Assembly: GCA_028711355.1 (NCBI GenBank)
Contig: JAQTSL010000224.1
Coordinates: 1-6,282, forward strand
Origin: Rhodoferax sp.
GTDB taxonomy: Bacteria > Pseudomonadota > Gammaproteobacteria > Burkholderiales > Burkholderiaceae_C
DNA: 6,282 nt
Direction: 5' to 3'
The translations under genes and the position numbers were made by a program. Below are positions 1 to 6,141 of this stretch, piece after piece (position 1 is the stretch's first letter; every line of letters begins with the position of its first letter). Below the pieces are notes generated by a model. That model was given only the letters and a program-made list of their open reading frames with translations. It was not told where the DNA came from and searched no databases.

Positions 1-604
1 TGAGCTCGGTGGCGCAACAGTAATTAAGTAACAACGCACCGTGCGCCGCCGCTGTGCGCGCCAGCACAATCGCCAGGCGCGCGTCGTTAAATTGACCATC
101 CCAGTATTTCACGCCCCCGTGCAGGCCTTGCGCACGCAGCGTCGGCGAATAGCCTAAGGTTTCCTTGCGTCCCAAGAGCTCTGTCTTGCCCAAGCCCGCC
201 CGGCCAGCCAACAGGTCATACATCTTCAGACCGGCACCATAAAACCCCGCCTCCCACCAGCGATAGGTGGGCATGACAAACGGCAATGGCTGCGCCAGAT
301 ACGGCGCGTTGTGCAGCAACAAGGTGCGCTCATGCAGCGCCTCACGCACCAGCGAAATATTGCCCTGAGCCAAATAGCGTACGCCGCCATGCACCAGTTT
401 GGTTGACCTGGATGATGTGCCTTTGGCGAAGTCGTGCGAATCAATCAGTACCACCCGCAAGCCACGCGCGGCCGCGTCCAGCGCAACGCCCAAACCGGTC
501 GCGCCGCCACCCACAATGGCGATGTCGTATGGTCCCGACCGGCTCAATCTGCCAATCAAGTCTGTCCTGACGGTTGTCAAAGGATCATCGTTTTTAATAG
601 TCAT
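1..604 (-). CDS. glpD: Glycerol-3-phosphate dehydrogenase, FAD-dependent (N-terminal part)
   Basis: Membrane-associated flavoenzyme that oxidises sn-glycerol-3-phosphate to dihydroxyacetone phosphate and passes electrons to quinone. The frame is open for 201 codons from the ATG at 604 to the left edge, so the C-terminal portion (usually 500 or more residues in total) is missing. Seen directly: a beta strand followed by the dinucleotide-binding motif GGGATGLG (residues 32-39), then the family block GTSSRSTKLVHGGVRYL (62-78), LHERTLLLHNAP (90-101), PLPFVMP (106-112) and DGQFNDARL (169-177). The start is fixed by an in-frame TAA three codons upstream. The Shine-Dalgarno sequence is poor (GGA about 10 nt upstream). 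The gene follows glpV on the same strand after 128 bp that contain a terminator. No frameshift is visible. The family call is secure; anaerobic GlpA is less likely given the sequence match to the aerobic GlpD type. Confidence 0.95.
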   Translation of the reverse strand, partial: MTIKNDDPLTTVRTDLIGRLSRSGPYDIAIVGGGATGLGVALDAAARGLRVVLIDSHDFAKGTSSRSTKLVHGGVRYLAQGNISLVREALHERTLLLHNAPYLAQPLPFVMPTYRWWEAGFYGAGLKMYDLLAGRAGLGKTELLGRKETLGYSPTLRAQGLHGGVKYWDGQFNDARLAIVLARTAAAHGALLLNYCCATEL

Positions 605-660
605 TGCAAATTAGTCCGGCAGTGCCAAAACTTCGCCTGGCAAAGCACCGCTTTACCCTT

Positions 661-696
661 GAAGAAAAAAGACCGTGTGGCAACTTGCGCACACGG
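661..696 (-). terminator. Intrinsic (Rho-independent) terminator after glpV
   Basis: Read on the minus strand, CCGTGTG (696-690) pairs perfectly with CACACGG (679-673) across a 10-nt loop and is followed at once by TCTTTTTTCTTC (672-661). A short GCA/TGC pairing may extend the stem into the loop. It lies 36 nt after the glpV stop codon. The plus strand has no T-run after the hairpin, so it acts only in the direction of the operon. It should end most transcripts of the transporter operon before glpD. Confidence 0.9.
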
Positions 697-732
697 CCAT
701 TCATCAACTCGTTGACAGTTGCAGTGCAGTCA

Positions 733-2466
733 TTAACGGACTTTGCCGTTCTTCCACGCATTCAACAGCGTGTCATAGGCAATCGTTTCACCCTTGGGTT
801 TTTCGTTCGCCAGCTTCTTCCAGGGGGCGCCCTTGTCACTGAGGTATTTGTCAGGATTGCCTTTCGGGTTGAGTTTGGGTGGGCAATTGGCCATGCCGGC
901 ACGCTCCAGCCGTGCCATCACCTGATCCATCTCGTCGGCCAGGTTGTCCATGGCTTGCTGCGGTGTCTTTTCGCCCGTCACAGCCACTGCCACGTTTTTC
1001 CACCACAGTTGCGCCAACTTCGGATAGTCTGGCACGTTGGTTCCGGTCGGGGTCCAGGCCACGCGCGCCGGACTGCGGTAAAACTCAACCAAGCCGCCCA
1101 ACTTGGGCGCCATGTCGGTCATTGCCTTGCTCTGAATGTCTGATTCCCGGATCGGCGTCAAACCGACAATGGTTTTCTTCAGGGACACCGTCTTGGCGGT
1201 CACAAATTGAGCATACAACCAGGCCGCAGCCGTTTTATTGGCATCGTGGGCTTTGAAGAAGGTCCATGAACCCACATCCTGATAGCCGTTTTGCATACCT
1301 TGCTTCCAGTACGGGCCATTCGGGCCAGGAGCCATACGCCACTTGGGTGTGCCGTCGGCATTGACCACCGGCAGGCCGGGCTTGATCATGTCAGCGGTAA
1401 AGGCGGTGTACCAGAAAATTTGCTGGGCGATTTGCCCTTGCGCCGGCACCGGCCCCGCCTCACCAAAGGTCATGCCCGTAGCTTCTTTGGGCGCGTACTT
1501 TTTCATCCAGTCCACGTATTTTGTCAAGGCGTACACCGCCGCAGGTGAATTGGTCGCACCACCACGCGACACAGATGCGCCCACCGGCGTGCACTTGTCT
1601 GCTGCCACCCGAATGCCCCACTCATCCACCGGCATGCCGTTGGGAATGCCCTTGTCGGCGGTCCCAGCCATCGACAACCACGCATCTGTAAAGCGCCAGC
1701 CTAAAGATGGATCTTTTTTGCCGTAATCCATGTGACCATAGACCGGCTTGCCATCAATGGTTTTGACATCTTCGCTAAAAAAGGCAGCAATATCTTCGTA
1801 AGCACTCCAATTCAAAGGCACGCCCAGGTCGTAGCCATATTTGGCTTTGAACTTTTCTTTCAAGTCAGCGCGCGCAAACAGATCGGCACGGAACCAGTAC
1901 AAGTTGGCAAACTGCTGGTCTGGCAACTGATACAGTTTTTTATCGGGCGCCGTGGTGAAGCTGGTGCCAATGTAATCTTTCAGGTCGATACCGGGGTTGG
2001 TGAACTCTTTCCCCGGGCCAGCCATGTAGTCCGTCAGGTTCATGATCTTGCCGTAACGGTAATGCGTGCCGATCAGGTCAGAGTCTGAAATCCAGCCGTC
2101 GTAAATAGATTTGCCAGACTGCATGGAAGTCTGCAATTTTTCAACCACGTCGCCTTCCTGAATCAAATCGTGCTTGACAGTGATGCCAGTGATTTCAGTA
2201 AACGCCTTGGCCAATGTCTTGGATTCATATTCATGCGTGGTAATGGTCTCGGACACCACCGAAATTTCGTTGACACCCTTGGCCTTGAGCTTCTTGGCTG
2301 CGTCTATAAACCACTTCAACTCAGCCGTCTGTTTGTCCTTGGACAAGGTTGACGGCTGAAACTCGGCATCGATCCACTTTTTGGCTGCAGCCTCATCAGC
2401 CCAACTCTGACCCGCCATGGCACAGCAAGCCACGGCCACTGCCAACGTGCTATTTCGCAATTTCAT
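733..2466 (-). CDS. glpV: Glycerol ABC transporter, periplasmic substrate-binding protein
   Basis: Periplasmic solute-binding protein that delivers glycerol to GlpP/GlpQ. It has 577 residues, large for a family-1 (MalE-like) binding protein but, from memory, usual for GlpV. The N-terminus is a signal peptide: K2 and R4, a hydrophobic core at about 7-19, and a likely signal peptidase I site after SWA (21-23). A lipobox is not convincing (AVAC). Recognisable stretches include YDGWISDSDLIGTHYRYGK (122-140), QLPDQQFANLYWFRADLF (180-197) and NGYQDVGSWTFFKAHD (393-408). The mature protein has only two cysteines, C292 and C528. The start at 2466 is preferred because GAGGAG (2479-2474) is then 7 nt away; the adjacent ATG at 2469 would leave only 4 nt. 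The gene is last in the transporter operon, 86 nt after the DUF2160 gene, and is followed by a terminator. Glycerol as substrate rests on the operon type and on glpD next door. Confidence 0.92.
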   Translation of the reverse strand: MKLRNSTLAVAVACCAMAGQSWADEAAAKKWIDAEFQPSTLSKDKQTAELKWFIDAAKKLKAKGVNEISVVSETITTHEYESKTLAKAFTEITGITVKHDLIQEGDVVEKLQTSMQSGKSIYDGWISDSDLIGTHYRYGKIMNLTDYMAGPGKEFTNPGIDLKDYIGTSFTTAPDKKLYQLPDQQFANLYWFRADLFARADLKEKFKAKYGYDLGVPLNWSAYEDIAAFFSEDVKTIDGKPVYGHMDYGKKDPSLGWRFTDAWLSMAGTADKGIPNGMPVDEWGIRVAADKCTPVGASVSRGGATNSPAAVYALTKYVDWMKKYAPKEATGMTFGEAGPVPAQGQIAQQIFWYTAFTADMIKPGLPVVNADGTPKWRMAPGPNGPYWKQGMQNGYQDVGSWTFFKAHDANKTAAAWLYAQFVTAKTVSLKKTIVGLTPIRESDIQSKAMTDMAPKLGGLVEFYRSPARVAWTPTGTNVPDYPKLAQLWWKNVAVAVTGEKTPQQAMDNLADEMDQVMARLERAGMANCPPKLNPKGNPDKYLSDKGAPWKKLANEKPKGETIAYDTLLNAWKNGKVR

Positions 2467-2473
2467 CATCGAA

Positions 2474-2479
2474 CTCCTC
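2474..2479 (-). promoter_or_regulatory. glpV ribosome binding site
   Basis: GAGGAG on the minus strand precedes two tandem ATG codons (2469 and 2466). Its spacing is 4 nt to the first and 7 nt to the second, which favours the second ATG as the main start. Confidence 0.8.
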
Positions 2480-2489
2480 AAAATGTTAT

Positions 2490-2528
2490 CCGCCCCTGAT
2501 TCAAAGGCTGCTTCGGCTCCAGGGGCAA
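2490..2528 (-). promoter_or_regulatory. Stem-loop in the leader of glpV
   Basis: In the 86-nt spacer between the DUF2160 gene and glpV, GCCCCTG (2526-2520, minus strand) pairs perfectly with CAGGGGC (2498-2492), enclosing 21 nt. Two U-G wobble pairs can lengthen the stem to 9 bp. No T-run follows, so it is not a typical terminator. It ends 10 nt before the glpV Shine-Dalgarno sequence. It could stabilise a glpV-only mRNA or affect translation; the function is inferred. Confidence 0.5.
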
Positions 2529-2552
2529 CAAGCCGATCCTTGTCTCTGACAA

Positions 2553-2861
2553 TCAACCCTTGCGCATGATCAGCATCAACACACCCATGGAGAAAATAGA
2601 ACTGATCCAAACCGACGGCTCGGTCTCAAGATTCATCCAAATCATCAGGCGATAGCTCACGCCGACAAAAATCAGATTGATATACGCTGCGGTGAGCAGA
2701 CCAATAAAAAGGCGGTCACCACGCGTGGTTGCTATTGGCAAAAACCCCCGCCGCATAGAAGTTGGCGACTTGAATTCCCACACCATCATGCCCGCCAGCA
2801 TCAATGCGATGCAACCAAAGAAAACGGCGACCGGGGTCGTCCATGCCATCCATTCAAACAT
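2553..2861 (-). CDS. DUF2160-type small membrane protein of the glycerol transporter operon
   Basis: A 102-residue hydrophobic protein with three probable membrane helices (about 8-29, 51-76 and 83-99). The loop between helices 1 and 2 is polar and basic, with RRGFLPIATTRGDR (37-50) as the most striking segment; the name DUF2160 comes from memory of this segment and the operon context. The start at 2861 is set by AGGAGT 7 nt upstream; a longer frame from 2900 would add 13 polar residues and ignore this site. It lies 48 nt after glpQ and 86 nt before glpV, on the same strand, in the middle of the transporter operon. No catalytic motif is visible. An accessory subunit of the GlpPQ channel, an assembly factor or a glycerol facilitator helper are all possible, and nothing in the sequence decides between them. 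Confidence 0.85.
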   Translation of the reverse strand: MFEWMAWTTPVAVFFGCIALMLAGMMVWEFKSPTSMRRGFLPIATTRGDRLFIGLLTAAYINLIFVGVSYRLMIWMNLETEPSVWISSIFSMGVLMLIMRKG

Positions 2862-2868
2862 TTGATTT

Positions 2869-2874
2869 ACTCCT
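2869..2874 (-). promoter_or_regulatory. Ribosome binding site of the DUF2160 gene
   Basis: AGGAGT on the minus strand lies 7 nt before the ATG at 2861. It decides the start in favour of MFEWMAW rather than the upstream ATG at 2900. Confidence 0.75.
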
Positions 2875-2909
2875 GATCGGTAACGGGCGGTGCGGATCAC
2901 TCACGCATG

Positions 2910-3722
2910 TCAAACACGACCCATCGCAAAACCTTTGGCGATGTAATTGCGCACAAACCAGATCACGATGGCACCCGGCACAATGGTCAACACCCCGGCT
3001 GCTGCCAGCGTAGCCCAGTCCATACCAGAGGCCGAGACCGTGCGCGTCATGATGGCCACGATCGGTTTTGCATTGACGCTGGTCAGCGTGCGTGCCAGCA
3101 GCAATTCAACCCAGCTAAACATGAAACAGAAGAACGCAGCCACACCGACCCCGGCCTTGATCAACGGCAGAAAAATCTTCACAAAAAACGCCGGGAACGA
3201 ATACCCGTCGATATAAGCGGTCTCATCAATCTCGCGCGGAATACCGCTCATGAATCCTTCCATGATCCAGACCGCCAGCGGCACGTTAAACAACAAATGC
3301 GCCAGCGCCACAGCAATGTGTGTATCCATCAGCCCCACTGTGGAATAAAGCTGAAAAAACGGTAGTAAGAAGACAGCCGGCGGCGTCATGCGGTTGGTCA
3401 GCAACCAAAAGAACACATGCTTGTCGCCCAGAAAGCTGTAGCGTGAAAACGCATACGCAGCGGGCAAGGCCACCGTGATGGAAATCACCGTATTGATGGC
3501 CACATAGATCAGGCTATTGATATAGCCCGAATACCAGGATGGATCGGTCAGGATGGTACGGTAATTATCCCAGGTGAAATGCTGCGGAAAAAGTGAAAAA
3601 CTGGCCAGAATTTCTGCGTTCGTCTTGAACGACATATTAACCATCCAATACACCGGCAACAGGGCAAAAACAATGTATGCCAGCATGAACAGGTTGCGCT
3701 TTTGGAACCCTGACTTATGCAT
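2910..3722 (-). CDS. glpQ: Glycerol ABC transporter permease (MalG-type)
   Basis: Inner-membrane permease, 270 residues, the usual size for MalG-like subunits, with six probable helices (about 10-30, 70-93, 103-124, 135-157, 188-208, 236-258). The cytoplasmic EAA loop that docks onto the ATPases is clear: E167-T-A-Y-I-D172-G173, then I183-F-L185-P186. It is expected to pair with GlpP to form the channel. The start at 3722 is chosen because a perfect AAGGAGGT lies 5 nt upstream; the frame could extend to 3752, but that would bypass this site. The first 8 nt overlap the end of glpP, so translation is probably coupled. The protein ends YIAKGFAMGRV, a tail I associate with MalG-type permeases. 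No defect is visible. Confidence 0.93.
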   Translation of the reverse strand: MHKSGFQKRNLFMLAYIVFALLPVYWMVNMSFKTNAEILASFSLFPQHFTWDNYRTILTDPSWYSGYINSLIYVAINTVISITVALPAAYAFSRYSFLGDKHVFFWLLTNRMTPPAVFLLPFFQLYSTVGLMDTHIAVALAHLLFNVPLAVWIMEGFMSGIPREIDETAYIDGYSFPAFFVKIFLPLIKAGVGVAAFFCFMFSWVELLLARTLTSVNAKPIVAIMTRTVSASGMDWATLAAAGVLTIVPGAIVIWFVRNYIAKGFAMGRV

Positions 3723-4608
3723 GGCCGACCTCCTTGTCCTGGGTGCCAACACGCTGCATCCAGTTGTACAAAATGAAACTCAGCAACAAAATAATCAAAA
3801 AGTAGATCAACGAGAAAGCTGCTGCCGGGCCAATATCAAACTGGCCCACCGCCTTGATCGTCAGGAACTGCGACAAGAAGGTGGTCGAGTTGCCCGGCCC
3901 ACCCCCGGTGAGCACAAATGGTTCGGTGTAGATCATGAAACTGTCCATGAAACGCAGCAGCACCGCGATCATCAACACACCCCGCATCTTGGGTAGCTGT
4001 ACGTACCAAAACACCGCCAGTTTGCTGGCACCATCGATGCTGGCAGCCTGGTAGTACGCATCCGGGATCGAGCGCAAGCCAGCATATCCCAACAACCCCA
4101 CCAACGGCGTCCAATGCCATACATCCATCAGCAATACCGTCAGCCATGCGTGCGTGGCGTTACCGGTGTAGCTGTATTCAATGCCCAGGCCTTGCAGCGC
4201 CGCGCCCATCAAGCCAATGTCGGTGCGGCCAAAAATTTGCCAGATCGTGCCCACCACATTCCACGGGATCAACAGCGACAGCGACACAATCACCAGCACC
4301 GCAGAGGCTTTCCAGCCCTGCGCCGGCATCGACAGCGCCAACAAGATACCCAGTGGCAGCTCAACGGCCAACACCGACAGCGAAAATGTGATTTGCCGAA
4401 GCAACGCGCTGTGCAACTCTTCGTCACGCATGATGGCGGCAAACCACTCGGTACCGACAAACACCCGGCGTTCTGGAGAGATGATGTCTTGAATCGAATA
4501 GTTGACCACGGTCATCAGGGGCACGATGGCCGAGAAAGCCACACAAACCAAAACCGGCAAAATCAAAAACCAGGCCTTCTGGTTAACAGGTTTTGTGGTG
4601 GTACTCAT
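3715..4608 (-). CDS. glpP: Glycerol ABC transporter permease (MalF/UgpA-type)
   Basis: Inner-membrane permease of 297 residues with six probable helices (about 12-34, 70-93, 101-123, 153-176, 208-229, 260-284). The EAA loop is present in a variant form: YYQAASIDG (185-193) followed by QLP (204-206), with A188, A189, D192, G193, L205 and P206 in the expected places and Q instead of the leading E. TGGGPGNST (234-242) is a typical segment before the last helix in MalF-like permeases. The start ATG overlaps the glpT stop (ATGA, 4 nt), and GAGGAG lies 8 nt upstream inside glpT. The end overlaps glpQ by 8 nt. It should form a heterodimer with GlpQ and receive glycerol from GlpV. Confidence 0.93.
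   Translation of the reverse strand: MSTTTKPVNQKAWFLILPVLVCVAFSAIVPLMTVVNYSIQDIISPERRVFVGTEWFAAIMRDEELHSALLRQITFSLSVLAVELPLGILLALSMPAQGWKASAVLVIVSLSLLIPWNVVGTIWQIFGRTDIGLMGAALQGLGIEYSYTGNATHAWLTVLLMDVWHWTPLVGLLGYAGLRSIPDAYYQAASIDGASKLAVFWYVQLPKMRGVLMIAVLLRFMDSFMIYTEPFVLTGGGPGNSTTFLSQFLTIKAVGQFDIGPAAAFSLIYFLIILLLSFILYNWMQRVGTQDKEVGHA
3728..3735 (-). promoter_or_regulatory. Perfect Shine-Dalgarno sequence of glpQ inside glpP
   Basis: AAGGAGGT on the minus strand, 5 nt before the glpQ ATG at 3722 and within the last codons of glpP. It fixes the glpQ start and is the strongest ribosome binding site seen in the window. Confidence 0.85.
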
Positions 4609-5681
4609 GCCACGATCTCCTCGTTTTTATAGAAGCAACTGTGTTCAGACAACACTTGCAACCAGACCTTTTCGCCAAACTGCAAACCAGTTGCATCGGT
4701 AGACAGGCGCGCCTTTACGGTTTGGCCAGCGTAGTGGGCCGTCAACATCACATGGGTGCCAGCATCGTGCACTTGGGCCACCGTCATCGGCAGCGCACCA
4801 GCGGCCTGCGGTGCCACCAACCGCACATATTCCGGGCGCACGCCCAGTTTGATCTGGCCCACGGGCGCTCCGGTCGCAGCGGCCCACGGCAACAACACAT
4901 CTGCCAGACAAAAACCTTGCGGCTGCGCTTGTCCCGTCAAAAAATTCATCCCTGGTGACCCGATGAAATGTCCGACAAAAGTGTGGCTTGGGCGCTCAAA
5001 TAGCTCGGCCGCCGACCCCACCTGAATCGCCCTGCCGCAGTCCATCACCACCACCTGGTCGGCAAACGTTAACGCCTCCACCTGGTCATGCGTTACATAA
5101 ATCATGGTCAGCTTGAGCTCATGATGAATCTGCTTGATCTTGCGACGCAGTTGCCATTTCAGGTGCGGGTCAATCACCGTCAACGGCTCGTCAAACAACA
5201 CGGCCGATACATCTGGGCGCACCAGTCCACGGCCGAGCGAAATTTTTTGCTTTTGGTCAGCCGCCAAATTTGCCGCAATCTGGTTGAGTTGTCCACTCAT
5301 CTCCAGCATCTCGGCAATCTCGCCGACCCGCTTGTCAATTTGCGCTTTTGGCACCCGCCGATTGCGCAGCGGAAAAGCAAGGTTTTCAGCGACAGTCATG
5401 GTGTCATAAATCACCGGAAACTGAAACACCTGCGCAATGTTGCGTGCCTGCGGCGACGACCGGGTGACATCTTGGCCATCAAAGCGCACGTTACCCTGCG
5501 ACGGGGTCAGCAAGCCAGACATGATGTTGAGCAAGGTGGTCTTGCCGCAACCCGACGGGCCCAGCAAGGCATAAGCGCCGCCGTCATCAAAAGTCATCTT
5601 CAGCGGTAACAGAGCGTAGTCGCTATCCTGCGTTGGGTTAGATCCATAAGCGTGCGCCAAATCAAGTTCAATACGTGCCAT
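4605..5681 (-). CDS. glpT: Glycerol ABC transporter ATP-binding protein with degenerate signature motif
   Basis: Cytoplasmic ATPase subunit, 358 residues, MalK-like in layout: nucleotide-binding domain (about 1-235) and a C-terminal TOBE/regulatory domain (about 240-358). Walker A GPSGCGKTT (41-49), Q-loop Q87, Walker B VLFDEP (161-166, D164 and E165), D-loop Asp D171 and H-loop H198 (YVTHD) are intact. The ABC signature, normally LSGGQ, reads LAADQ (139-143), so both glycines are lost. From memory this is a trait of the GlpT family rather than damage. The start at 5681 is supported by GGGGAG 7 nt upstream and by the conserved MARIEL beginning; an upstream ATG at 5741 would overlap glpS by 59 nt and ignore that site. 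It begins 1 nt after the glpS stop and ends in a 4-nt overlap with glpP. Its partner is expected to be GlpS. Confidence 0.94.
   Translation of the reverse strand: MARIELDLAHAYGSNPTQDSDYALLPLKMTFDDGGAYALLGPSGCGKTTLLNIMSGLLTPSQGNVRFDGQDVTRSSPQARNIAQVFQFPVIYDTMTVAENLAFPLRNRRVPKAQIDKRVGEIAEMLEMSGQLNQIAANLAADQKQKISLGRGLVRPDVSAVLFDEPLTVIDPHLKWQLRRKIKQIHHELKLTMIYVTHDQVEALTFADQVVVMDCGRAIQVGSAAELFERPSHTFVGHFIGSPGMNFLTGQAQPQGFCLADVLLPWAAATGAPVGQIKLGVRPEYVRLVAPQAAGALPMTVAQVHDAGTHVMLTAHYAGQTVKARLSTDATGLQFGEKVWLQVLSEHSCFYKNEEIVA
4617..4622 (-). promoter_or_regulatory. glpP ribosome binding site
   Basis: GAGGAG on the minus strand lies 8 nt before the glpP ATG (4608), within the 3' end of glpT. Together with the ATGA stop-start overlap it suggests coupled translation. 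Confidence 0.75.
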
Positions 5682-5688
5682 GTCAGTG

Positions 5689-5694
5689 CTCCCC
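5689..5694 (-). promoter_or_regulatory. glpT ribosome binding site
   Basis: GGGGAG on the minus strand, within the last codons of glpS and 7 nt before the glpT ATG at 5681. Because it lies inside glpS, translation of glpT normally depends on, or is helped by, ribosomes finishing glpS. Confidence 0.7.
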
Positions 5695-6138
5695 ACCCCG
5701 AACTGGTGCCAACAACAGATCCCCCTGCTCGTCAAAAACATACACCTGCGCAGGATTCAAATAGAGCGTGATCTGCGCCCCCAATTCAAAGTAGTGCACG
5801 CCAGTCAGTTGCGCAACCACTTCACCTACTAGTGTGGCCACGTGCACAAACGTATCTGACCCAGAAATTTCAGCCAGCTCCACCCGGCCCGCCAACGCGA
5901 CATCCCCGTCGCTCTCTGCCAATCTCAGCGCGCTGGCCCGCATACCCACGGTCAACTTGCGCGATGCGGCTTTGGGTATGGTCACCGCCAGCACAGCACC
6001 GCCGTCAAGCTGCAAGCCCGCCGCAGCGACGCTGGCAGGTAACAAATTCATCGGCGGGTCGCTGAAAGCCCGCGCCACGCGCAGTGATTTTGGTTTATGA
6101 AAAACTTCGGCCGTGGGTCCGTATTGCAGCAACTCCCC

Positions 6139-6141
6139 CTA
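6139..6141 (-). other. In-frame amber codon (TAG) in glpS
   Basis: TAG on the minus strand between VLD and GELLQYGP of the GlpS-like reading frame. Conserved-looking protein continues in the same frame on both sides, so no indel is involved. The lost residue is most simply Gln (CAG) or Glu (GAG). Confidence 0.9.

Noticed and set aside
1..604. A possible frameshift in glpD, because the gene is split among other-frame open frames
   Set aside because: Codon-by-codon reading from 604 to the left edge stays open with continuous GlpD motifs; it only appears missing because its 3' end is outside the window.
605..640. A possible sigma-54 promoter for glpD, from a TGGCAC box and TTGCA just before the ATG on the minus strand
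   Set aside because: The GG and GC doublets are 17 nt apart rather than the required 10, so the elements do not form a sigma-54 promoter.
623..642. Short inverted repeat TGCCA/TGGCA with a 10-nt loop upstream of glpD
   Set aside because: Only 5 bp and not extendable; such repeats are expected by chance and no operator is recognised.
604..1143. A 179-codon open frame on the plus strand across the glpV 3' end
   Set aside because: It runs antisense to glpV and through the terminator, resembles no family I recognise and fits a codon-bias shadow of glpV.
2874..2899. Inverted repeat TGATC/GATCA next to the ribosome binding site of the DUF2160 gene
   Set aside because: A 5-bp stem around a 16-nt loop is too weak to claim a regulatory hairpin.
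5088..5609. A 173-codon plus-strand open frame opposite glpT (and a similar 172-codon frame at 4114-4632 opposite glpP)
   Set aside because: Both lie wholly or mostly antisense to well-supported genes and have low-complexity, His/Arg/Gln-rich translations typical of shadows.
5683..6132. A separate small gene starting at TTG 6132 after the glpS stop
   Set aside because: Its translation is the C-terminal continuation of GlpS in the same frame, and the Shine-Dalgarno-like GGGGGAG directly abuts the TTG, leaving no usable spacing.
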